In this document: one piece after another, positions 24,870-31,054 of the stretch
How positions within the stretch are numbered: the first letter of the stretch is position 1
Layout: every line of letters starts with the position of its first letter
Assembly: GCA_003343705.1 (NCBI GenBank)
Contig: QAKR01000058.1
Span: 1-31,054, forward strand
DNA length: 31,054 nucleotides
Origin: Clostridiales bacterium
Lineage (GTDB): Bacteria > Bacillota > Clostridia > Oscillospirales > UBA644
Direction of reading: 5' to 3'
Notes under the pieces: generated by a model
What the model saw: only the letters and a program-made list of their open reading frames with translations
Database searches by the model: none
What the model was told of the DNA's origin: nothing
Translations under genes and position numbers: made by a program

Positions 24870-25661
24870 TTATTTTTCAATCGGAATTTTAATGCTGCCC
24901 ATTGGATAATTAACTTTTATATAATCCTGTTCCTTAATTTTTATAGGTTCATCCGAACCGATGTAAATTATAAATGTACTGTCGTCAGGATTACCCATTC
25001 TAATTTTGAACTTAGACTTTGAACTTTCTGGAACTTCTTCAAATTCATGAATTTTATTACCACCATACTTTTTGATTAATTCAGAAGCTGCTTCTGAATC
25101 GTAGAAACTAATTTCAACTCTGTATTTACCCATCAAATCTGCCGGTTCTTCTCTTACATCAGGATGCTCACCATAAAACAATCTTTCATCTTCATTCAAT
25201 ATCCTGACGCTATAACCGTAAATGGCAATGTATTCTATGCACAAGTCCCTTTTACCAAAGATTTCTTCAACTATTTTTATATCTTGCACACCAAAATCAT
25301 CAAATCCATCCGCTATTTTTTCATAGAAAGCAGCAAAGTTTTCCGAGAGGCTGAAAACTTCATTTTTATTAAACTCTACGGTGCCTTTTGTGATTTCTTT
25401 TACCAACTGGGCATAATCTTCTGCATTTGCGGAGCTTCCTTTTGAAATTCTTTCAAACAACTTAGCATAATCTTTATAGAAAATTTCAGTCTCAACTCCG
25501 CCTTATTCTTCGATTTTTTTAACTATTTGATTATAATCATTACGAATATCTTGGATATACTTTTTTTCATTATTTGTTTTTTGTATATAAATAACAATTA
25601 ATGAAACTGCAAGTGAAATAATTATTATGCAGCCAATTATAATTAAAAACTTCTTTTTCAT
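24870..25661 (-). pseudogene. Membrane-anchored small protein gene interrupted by an in-frame TAA
   Basis: The gene begins at ATG 25661, after a GGAGTGA ribosome site, and encodes an N-terminal membrane anchor (MKKKFLIIIGCIIIISLAV). After 52 codons there is a TAA (25505-25503), and the same frame continues without another stop to 24870, giving 263 residues in all. The part after the stop has ordinary coding character (for example RVEISFYDSEAASELIKKYG), so the TAA looks like a recent point mutation, perhaps from CAA or GAA. A weak restart at TTG 25460 would make 196 residues lacking the anchor. I do not recognise the family. The order on this strand suggests it once followed a longer gene whose 3' remnant lies just upstream (25690-25857). 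Confidence 0.7.
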
Positions 25662-25689
25662 GCGCTCACTCCAATTCTTTTTAATTTGA

Positions 25690-25857
25690 TTATGCTTGCC
25701 AAGTTTTTATGTAGGTACTCAAGTCATTTTCTATCCAAAGATCTGCATTGCTTTTGGAGCAAACGGTACCTCCTTGATTAAGAATTATGTGCGTGGTTAT
25801 TGGAGCATCACGCTGTTCTGAGTTTAATTTTGTTAATCTATAGACAGCATAACCATA
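25690..25857 (-). pseudogene. 3' fragment of a gene, about 55 residues, no start
   Basis: On the minus strand an open frame reads YGYAVYRLTKLNSEQRD at its start and ends DLSTYIKTWQA before a TAA at 25690. A stop codon immediately precedes it and there is no plausible start or ribosome site. It looks like the surviving C-terminal end of a larger protein. It ends 28 bases before the start of the membrane-anchored gene, the spacing of an operon. The parent family is not recognised. Confidence 0.5.
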
Positions 25858-25890
25858 TTAATAAAGCTTGAATTTGCGAAACTTGAATTA

Positions 25891-26303
25891 CTAATTTAAT
25901 GGAAAACATTGAAAATCATTATAAATTCTTTGTGCTAATTCATCTGTCATTTTGTTCTGATTTTCTATAGTGCTGAAAATAATACATACAGAAGAATCAT
26001 TTAGAGGGTATACTATCCAAAACGCTAGTTTATTTTCCGGAGGATCTTGGCTATCTCCCGAAACGTAAGATAAATAAAAATCGTTTTGCTCTAAACTATA
26101 TTTTATCCATTCAAACTTTACGTCTTCAGTGCTGCTTGCATTATCTTCATTTGCTCCCTCCATTATTACATGTAATGATTTTTTTATTATTTGATAATTA
26201 TTGACTTTAATAGGTTCTTCATCAGAAGGAGGAAGCGCGTTTATCAATATTAAGGATTTTATATCCCCTTCATTTTTTTCAATTTTGATATTTTTTTAAA
26301 CAT
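25891..26303 (-). pseudogene. Small protein gene frameshifted at a run of seven A, paralogue A
   Basis: A perfect AGGAGGT (26317-26311) precedes ATG 26303, but the frame stops after 14 codons. If one A is added to the A7 run after the third codon, the reading becomes MFKKNIKIEKNEGDIKSL and continues to 25891 for about 137 residues. The present sequence offers only a weak TTG restart at 26247 (118 residues). The C-terminus ENQNKMTDELAQRIYNDF matches NGEKEMTQELAEQLYKDF in the fragment at 26459-26839, so both belong to one small-protein family of unknown function. No signal peptide or membrane segment is seen. Confidence 0.6.
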
Positions 26304-26308
26304 TGTTA

Positions 26309-26458
26309 TTACCTCCTCGCCCAAATGTAATCACAAAAAGCATCTATACAATCTTCTGATTAGATAGGCGTAATATTTTGACCGGATAATATATGCAAAT
26401 CAAGAAAGGATCCTTGAAAACCAGGTACTTTCTGCTTTGTATACGTATTACATATAAA
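26309..26458 (-). pseudogene. 3' gene fragment with an in-frame stop
   Basis: Directly after the stop at 26459 the same minus-strand frame continues with coding-like sequence (KQKVPGFQGSFLDLHILSG), meets TAA at 26362-26360, and then reads SEDCIDAFCDYIWARR. It ends in a TAA at 26309. That final stop sits inside the AGGAGGTAA ribosome site of the next gene, a typical operon junction, which supports it being a true former gene end. The family is not recognised. The short length makes this a tentative call. Confidence 0.35.
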
Positions 26459-26839
26459 TTATTTATTTATTTTTTTTAAATCTGTTATCGATATTTCATG
26501 AAAATCTTTATAAAGCTGTTCGGCTAATTCCTGAGTCATCTCTTTTTCTCCGTTTACTCCCATAATAGCACCGATTAAATTATGTTGATCCATATAAATA
26601 TCCATATTTATATATAATTTTTGTTTTTCAGCATTAAATGCCCATCCGACAATTAATTGATGCTCTCCAAAAATATATTTTGATATTGTGATTCCTTCTC
26701 CCAATTCGCCATAATCGGGGACTTTTTCAAAAACAGAAGATTGTAAATAACCAATTTCGTAATTTTTATATTTGATATATTTATTCGCTTCAATTTTTAC
26801 AAGTCGATACCGGTTGTTATAATCAAAATAAAGTTTTAA
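26459..26839 (-). pseudogene. Chimeric fragment: DNRLRE-protein piece joined to small-protein paralogue B
   Basis: The open frame (127 codons, no credible start, preceded by TAG) has two parts. The first about 20 residues (YFDYNNRYRLVKIEANKY) closely resemble residues 311-328 of the large secreted protein at 20455-23055 (HFEYNNEYRIEKLEADKY). The rest matches the small-protein family at 25891-26303 along its length, from IKYKNYEI to MTQELAEQLYKDF. The join looks like the product of a deletion or recombination between a large gene and its small downstream gene. Confidence 0.55.
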
Positions 26840-26894
26840 CTAGCTTTTTGACAAAATCTGAATCATTAATTTATCAGTTATATTTAGTTAATAT

Positions 26895-26923
26895 TGTTTT
26901 TTAATGAAAAGTATGATACAATA
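26895..26923 (+). promoter_or_regulatory. Orphan copy of the lipoprotein-gene promoter
   Basis: TTGTTT (26895-26900) and TACAAT (26918-26923) have a 17-base spacer. 26908-26927 is identical to 23271-23290, and the -35 region also matches with few differences. No gene follows: the next 200 bases on this strand have only short frames before the convergent gene at 27133. The surrounding 290 bases (26843-27132) hold nothing else I can identify. Confidence 0.6.
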
Positions 26924-27132
26924 AAAGAACCAAAAAGAAACATTTAAAATTGCCGGTACAGAATCTGTTAAGGAGATTTCGGGTTCGGTTATTTGAATAA
27001 CCCTTGGCTCTTGTGTTCACGGAAAACTGTTAACTTTTATATCTTGTTTTTTAATATAGTTAAATGCGAGCCTAATCAAAAAAATATTGACACAGACCCG
27101 CATTCGTTCTTAATGTGTTAACTTTATAAATA

Positions 27133-28216
27133 TTATAATTTAGTTGAAAACTTTATTTTTCGCAATACCAGTGAAAATACAGCTGCGCCTACCGATAATA
27201 TACCGATAGCCAAGTACACTGTCATACCGGAATCGCTTGTAAGCACATCTTCTTCAACAACTGTTATATCATAGGTTACTGCATATGCCCTTCCACTGGA
27301 ATGATTTATTGCCGGCACATAAGTTACCGTTACTTTCCCCGGTTTTAACGCATTAAACACAACTTCGCCGTTTTCGTTTAGATTTATAGGATAACCAACA
27401 GGGTTGCCTTCTTCGTAACCTATAGCATCAGAATCTTCACCCATGTTACTTACTTTATTTGCGAAATCTACAACTGATAAGTCTGAGACTTCCCATATGG
27501 GGAAATGGTCTTCGCAAGTAGACGCAAAAGAGTCTGGATATACAGACCTTACGGTGGGGGCTGAAGCAAGTGCATTGACGGCCTTGTATACGTTATAATA
27601 GCTCGGTTGTGATAATGTCAAAATAAAGTATATTCCGATAGTTTCGTTTCCTGCTTTTTCCACCGCAGAAAAGTTAAATTGAGGAAAGTCTGCTGGTGTA
27701 TATTCTTTTAGGGTCGTAATTTTTAAGGCTGACCAATATTCTTGTATAATCCATTAGTTGCTCATAAACTTTAAGTGTGCCTTCAGGCTTGATTGTGAAT
27801 GTCTTTTTTGCGTTAACGGAATTAGCGGATGCAACAAGGTGCAGTGTGTTTTCTGTTTTAAAAGGAGCGTCACAGGATTTATGTACAAATTTAAACCTGG
27901 GATCTGCACTTAATATATCAGCCGCTGCCTGCTGTTGTGCATCACCACTGTTATTCAAAACTATGATCATACAAAGATGCTCATTCTCAGCCATACCCGT
28001 TATGTAAGCAGTTTTAAAATCGATCTTGCTAAAAGCCCCTGGTATATCCTTTAAAACTTCATCCACATACTCAGCTTTCACAGTTAAAGTAACCGTGTTG
28101 TTCACATCCCAGTCTGCTTCTGCTTCATCGGTTTGGGCTGTTGTAAAAACCTGACCGAGACTGAAACAAAATACCATAAGCAATGATAAAATAAAAATAA
28201 ATCGCAACTTTTTCAT
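27133..28216 (-). pseudogene. Secreted protein with duplicated domain and C-terminal membrane anchor, split by a frameshift
   Basis: Two frames, 28216-27674 (180 residues) and 27663-27133 (176 residues), together make one protein. The first has a signal peptide (cleavage near FTTA-QT) and a domain ending SADPRFKFVHKS. The second has a matching domain (VNALASAPTVRSVYPDS), a beta-rich segment, and a hydrophobic C-terminal anchor (YLAIGILSVGAAVFSLVL) followed by basic residues. The second frame remains open upstream of the first stop, reading EYWSALKITTLKEYTPADFP across the overlap. A single extra base near 27750 (the CTAATGG region) would explain the split. The resulting protein would be about 360 residues with two related domains of about 70 residues outside the cell. 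The family is unknown. Alternatively, two short proteins are made, but the second lacks a ribosome site. Confidence 0.65.
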
Positions 28217-28264
28217 AGTGTTTTTCTCCGTCCGTAATTTTTATGTTTTTTTAGTTCCAAAAAT

Positions 28265-28293
28265 ATTATATAATGTTTTACATTATTTGTCAA
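28265..28293 (-). promoter_or_regulatory. Consensus promoter of the frameshifted secreted-protein gene
   Basis: On the minus strand TTGACA (28293-28288) and TATAAT (28270-28265) are 17 bases apart, a perfect consensus that remains intact although the gene it drives is broken. I could not find an equally clear plus-strand promoter for the lipoate genes in 28290-28394. Confidence 0.75.
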
Positions 28294-28394
28294 TACCTAA
28301 AATGTATACAATTTACTAAATGTATCTAATAGTTAAGAAAACTAATGTGTAAGATGTTTATATGCTGTTAAAAAATGAAAGGAAATCTTTTAAA

Positions 28395-29411
28395 ATGACT
28401 AGTCCCGAATATGTTCAGGTAAGTATGGCAGCTGCAATGACGCTGGGTTTTAAACCCGGTTTATTTTTCCGAGGTACAAAATTGCACTGTTTGAATTTAT
28501 TGATGATATGCGACGGTGGTTGTCGTGCAAATTGCGGTTATTGCGGTCTTTCACGTTCACGAAGTAAGTCTGATACATTTATTCGAGTTTCATGGCCTAC
28601 ATATAAGCTTGATGATGTTCTTGCCGCTGCTAAAGAGTGTAAGGATTTTGAGCGTGTATGTGTTTCTATGGTAACTCATCCGGATTGCGTGAAAGTAATG
28701 ATTCCGGTAATTGAAAAAATTAAGAATATTACAAACCTTCCGGTTAGTGTTTTGATTTCTCCTACTCTTGTCACAAAAGAAGATATGCAAAAAATGAAAG
28801 ATGTTGGTGCTGATAAAGCCGGAGTTGCCATTGATGCTGCAACCCCTGCACTTTTTGATGAATTTCGCGGAAAAGGTGTCAGTGGACCACATAAATGGGA
28901 TCATTATATTCAAAGCCTTTATGATGCTGCTGATGTTTTCGGCCGTGGTAAAGTTGGAGTTCATTTAATTGTGGGGCTTGGTGAAACAGAAGAAGAGATG
29001 ATAAAAATGATAGACCTGGTGTGGCAGCAGGTAAGTGCCCCGACACATTTATTTTCGTTCTTTCCTGAAAGAGGCAGTATTGAAGGCGGAAGAATTCAAC
29101 CTCCTGTTGAAAAATATCGCCGTGTACAACTGGCGCGTTGGTTTATAAACAACAACTATTCTTCTTATGAAAAAATGAAATTTGAAAACGGAGTAGTTAA
29201 AGATTTCGGCGTTTCAAAAGAAATATTTGATAAAGCAATTAAAAGCGGATACCCTTTCCGAACTTCCGGTTGTACCGGTAAAGATGAAAAATGCTCTGCT
29301 TGCAATCGCCCTTTTGGCAATGAACGTCCGTCGGAAGAAATCAGAAATTTCCCTTTTGCGCCAGAAAAAGAAGATATAGATCTTATTAAAAAAGAAATTT
29401 ATACTTTTTGA
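28395..29411 (+). CDS. Radical-SAM protein, LipS-type lipoyl synthase candidate
   Basis: The protein (338 residues) has a radical-SAM CX3CX2C motif in CDGGCRANCGYCGLS (Cys43, 47, 50) and a TIM-barrel-like body (THPDCVKVMIPVIEKI, ADKAGVAIDAA, VGVHLIVGLGETEEEM). A C-terminal cysteine group, GCTGKDEKCSAC (Cys293, 300, 303), could hold an auxiliary cluster used as sulfur source. It looks like the BioB-related radical-SAM proteins that, paired with a second one, were shown to make lipoate (LipS1/LipS2). The pairing is seen here: a lipoate ligase gene follows 15 bases later, then a second radical-SAM gene. I cannot decide which LipS it is. ATG 28395 follows an AAAGGAA site; a longer reading from 28362 adds 11 residues without a ribosome site. 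Biotin-synthase-like or unrelated chemistry is the main alternative. Confidence 0.78.
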   Translation: MTSPEYVQVSMAAAMTLGFKPGLFFRGTKLHCLNLLMICDGGCRANCGYCGLSRSRSKSDTFIRVSWPTYKLDDVLAAAKECKDFERVCVSMVTHPDCVKVMIPVIEKIKNITNLPVSVLISPTLVTKEDMQKMKDVGADKAGVAIDAATPALFDEFRGKGVSGPHKWDHYIQSLYDAADVFGRGKVGVHLIVGLGETEEEMIKMIDLVWQQVSAPTHLFSFFPERGSIEGGRIQPPVEKYRRVQLARWFINNNYSSYEKMKFENGVVKDFGVSKEIFDKAIKSGYPFRTSGCTGKDEKCSACNRPFGNERPSEEIRNFPFAPEKEDIDLIKKEIYTF

Positions 29412-29426
29412 AAAGGATATTTTATT

Positions 29427-30479
29427 ATGAATGAGTGGCGAGTGATTGATACAGGATTTATAGGGGCAGCTGAAAACATGGCTCTCGATAAAACAATTCT
29501 TAGGGTGGTTAATGAAAAAAAATCACCTCCTACATTGAGATTTATGTTCTTTGACAAGCCTGTTATTCTTGTGGGATATAATCAAAACGTTGCAGACGAG
29601 GTTAAAGTGGAATATTGCATTGAAAACAAAATTCCGATAAACAGGCGAATTACAGGCGGTGGCGCAATTCTGATGGACAGAGGTGCTCTGGGTTGGGAGC
29701 TTGTTGCTCAAAAAGATGTTTTACCTAAAGGCCCGGTGGAAAATATGTACAAGCTTCTGTGTGAGGGATGTGTCAACGCCCTTCAAAAACTCGGTGTTGA
29801 TGCTAAATTTCGTCCACATAATGATATTGAAATAAACGGACGTAAAGTTAGCGGAAGCGGTGGTACTGAAGAAGGTGACACCTTTTTATATCATGGCTCG
29901 CTTCTAATTGATTTTAATGTTGAACTAATGTTAAAAACATTAAATACTCCCCTTGAAAAGCTCAAGGATAAGGCTGTAGACAGCTTTAAAGAGCGTATGA
30001 CATGGCTTTCTCGCGAGTGTAATTCTGTTCCTAAAGTTGATGAATTAAAAGAAAGTCTTACAAAAGAGTTTTCAAACGTTTTGGGTTTTAACTTTGTTTA
30101 CGGTGATATTACTGAATATGAGAAAAAACAATATAATGACAATCTGAATTACTTCAGGAGTGACAACTGGATTTATCAGAATATCCGTAAAAAGAAAAAA
30201 GAATACCATTCTTCCATATATAAAGCTGCAGGCGGTTGCATCCGTACTTATCTTATATTTGATAGGAACGAATATATTTCCCAGGCTGTTATAAACGGAG
30301 ATTTTTTTGTTTATCCGTCCCGTCTTTTACGGGATTTTGAAAGTATGCTTAAAAACTGCAGGGTTAAGGATATAGAAAGTAAAACAAATGAATTTTTTAA
30401 CGCACAAAAATGGGAGATCCCCGGAGTTACACCAGCGGATTTTATTACAGCTATAAAAATGGCAATTGTGTCTGAATAA
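29427..30479 (+). CDS. Lipoate-protein ligase with C-terminal accessory domain (sLpl(AB)-like)
   Basis: The protein (350 residues) belongs to the LplA/LipB/BPL fold that activates lipoate or octanoate as the adenylate and attaches it to a lysine. Diagnostic motifs are RRITGGGAILMD (73-84), HNDIEINGRKVSGSGG (131-146, with Lys140 as the likely catalytic lysine) and HGSLLIDFN (156-164). Residues about 250-350 correspond to the accessory domain (LplB-like), so both parts are on one chain, as in sLpl(AB). It lies between two radical-SAM genes in a tight operon (15 and 23 bases), which is the composition of the LipS1/LipS2 lipoate pathway. The GcvH-like protein at 14131 is the only lipoyl-domain protein in the window and the obvious acceptor. 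Confidence 0.88.
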   Translation: MNEWRVIDTGFIGAAENMALDKTILRVVNEKKSPPTLRFMFFDKPVILVGYNQNVADEVKVEYCIENKIPINRRITGGGAILMDRGALGWELVAQKDVLPKGPVENMYKLLCEGCVNALQKLGVDAKFRPHNDIEINGRKVSGSGGTEEGDTFLYHGSLLIDFNVELMLKTLNTPLEKLKDKAVDSFKERMTWLSRECNSVPKVDELKESLTKEFSNVLGFNFVYGDITEYEKKQYNDNLNYFRSDNWIYQNIRKKKKEYHSSIYKAAGGCIRTYLIFDRNEYISQAVINGDFFVYPSRLLRDFESMLKNCRVKDIESKTNEFFNAQKWEIPGVTPADFITAIKMAIVSE

Positions 30480-30502
30480 ATATATATTTCGAGGGTCCAA
30501 AA

Positions 30503-31054
30503 ATGAAGAATGTTTCTTTTTATGCACCCGGTGCAAAATTTTATGAAAATGAATATCATAAGAATAATCGAGAGAAGTTTAAATCAATAAGCATAAGCGG
30601 TAATAATTGCATATTAAATTGCCCTCACTGCGGGGGGCAAATGCTTAAAAATATGATAAATGCTGAAACTCCGCAAAGGTTGTCTGATATTTGTGATAAT
30701 CTTATAAGCGAGGGTTGTGAAGGTATCCTTTTAAGCGGTGGGTGTAATAAAGCCGCTTCTGTTGATTTAATGCCTTTTTGTGATGTAATAAGTAAAATAT
30801 CAAAAAAAATAAAAATTGCTGTTCATTGCGGATTTGCAACAAACGATACTCTTTTGGGATTAAAAAATTCAGGAGTATCAACAGTGTTCTTTGACGTTAT
30901 AGGAAGTGCACAAACGATAAAAAGTATTTTAGGTATAAATGCCGATGTGAATGATTACGCAGAGAAACTTTTGTATATGAAAAAAATTGGACTAGAATGT
31001 TCCCCTCATATAATAATAGGGCTGGATTACGGAAAAATAAAAGGAGAATATGCA
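30503..31054 (+). CDS. Second radical-SAM protein, LipS-type partner, cut by the window end
   Basis: A frame opens at ATG 30503, 7 bases after GAGGG, and stays open for 184 codons to the last base, so the 3' end is missing. CILNCPHCGG (Cys36, 40, 43) is a radical-SAM CX3CX2C motif. SEGCEGILLSGGC and IAVHCGFATNDTLLGLKNSG follow the BioB-like barrel pattern. The sequence resembles the short BioB-homologue family often annotated as uncharacterised, one of the two LipS types. It directly follows the lipoate ligase and complements the radical-SAM protein at 28395. The C-terminal cysteines cannot be checked. Confidence 0.75.
   Translation, partial: MKNVSFYAPGAKFYENEYHKNNREKFKSISISGNNCILNCPHCGGQMLKNMINAETPQRLSDICDNLISEGCEGILLSGGCNKAASVDLMPFCDVISKISKKIKIAVHCGFATNDTLLGLKNSGVSTVFFDVIGSAQTIKSILGINADVNDYAEKLLYMKKIGLECSPHIIIGLDYGKIKGEYA

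Noticed and set aside
25503..25505. Programmed recoding of the in-frame TAA
   Set aside because: TAA is not a known selenocysteine or pyrrolysine codon, no downstream hairpin stands out, and neighbouring genes are also broken, so mutation is simpler.
26987..27002. Palindrome GGTTATTTGAATAACC as an operator or attachment site
   Set aside because: It stands alone with a 2-base centre, no nearby active gene and no second copy that I can see.
20455..28216. Mobile element or prophage carrying the broken-gene region
   Set aside because: I found no transposase, integrase, phage structural gene, tRNA attachment site or terminal inverted repeats.
1..31054. rRNA, tRNA or CRISPR features
   Set aside because: No cloverleaf-like tRNA sequence, rRNA core sequence or regularly spaced repeat was seen.

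Overview
The window looks like a chromosomal segment of a low-GC, strictly anaerobic Gram-positive bacterium, most likely an uncultured clostridial lineage. The evidence is AT-rich intergenic DNA, strong AGGAGG-type ribosome sites, TTGACA/TATAAT promoters, U-tailed hairpin terminators, many lipoproteins, cohesin and dockerin domains, and an [FeFe]-hydrogenase with many Fe-S proteins. I see no rRNA, tRNA, CRISPR array, integrase or transposase.

Layout. 1-3611: the end of a DUF4091-type (glycoside-hydrolase-like) protein, then two sugar-phosphate-isomerase-like TIM barrels and a sugar O-acetyltransferase. 3722-7673: a lipoprotein alkaline phosphatase and a secreted LRR protein with a C-terminal dockerin. 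7912-9555: a lactate-permease-family transporter. 10108-11298: a secreted protein carrying both a cohesin-like domain and a dockerin around two 78-residue repeats. 11560-19678: a six-gene redox operon. 19823-24652: a secreted papain-like protease with a partner lipoprotein, and a lipoprotein with two SGNH-like halves. 24870-28216: an island of broken genes on the minus strand. 28395-31054 (edge): a lipoate-assembly cassette.

The most interesting system is the redox operon together with the lipoate cassette. The operon encodes a GlcD-type FAD 2-hydroxyacid dehydrogenase, an HdrCB-like fusion, a GcvH-like protein with the lipoyl-lysine motif, a second HdrCB-like fusion, HdrA, and an MvhD domain fused to a complete [FeFe]-hydrogenase. 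Two HdrB/HdrC sets, one HdrA and a lipoate-binding protein is the composition of the sulfur-oxidation sHdr system. Here, however, the genes for sulfur trafficking are replaced by a hydroxyacid dehydrogenase, a hydrogenase and a nearby lactate permease. About 9 kb downstream lie two radical-SAM proteins flanking a lipoate-protein ligase, the arrangement expected of the LipS1/LipS2/sLpl lipoate route that serves such lipoate-binding proteins. My inference is a lactate (or glycolate) oxidising, H2-evolving complex that uses protein-bound lipoate as a thiol/disulfide relay and HdrA flavin for bifurcation or confurcation.

A second theme is the minus-strand accessory region. A large DNRLRE/ricin-like/protease protein is followed by a small lipoprotein. 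Upstream of it lie fragments that look like orphan C-terminal ends, alternating with small genes. Almost every one is broken by a stop codon or frameshift, while the metabolic operons are intact.
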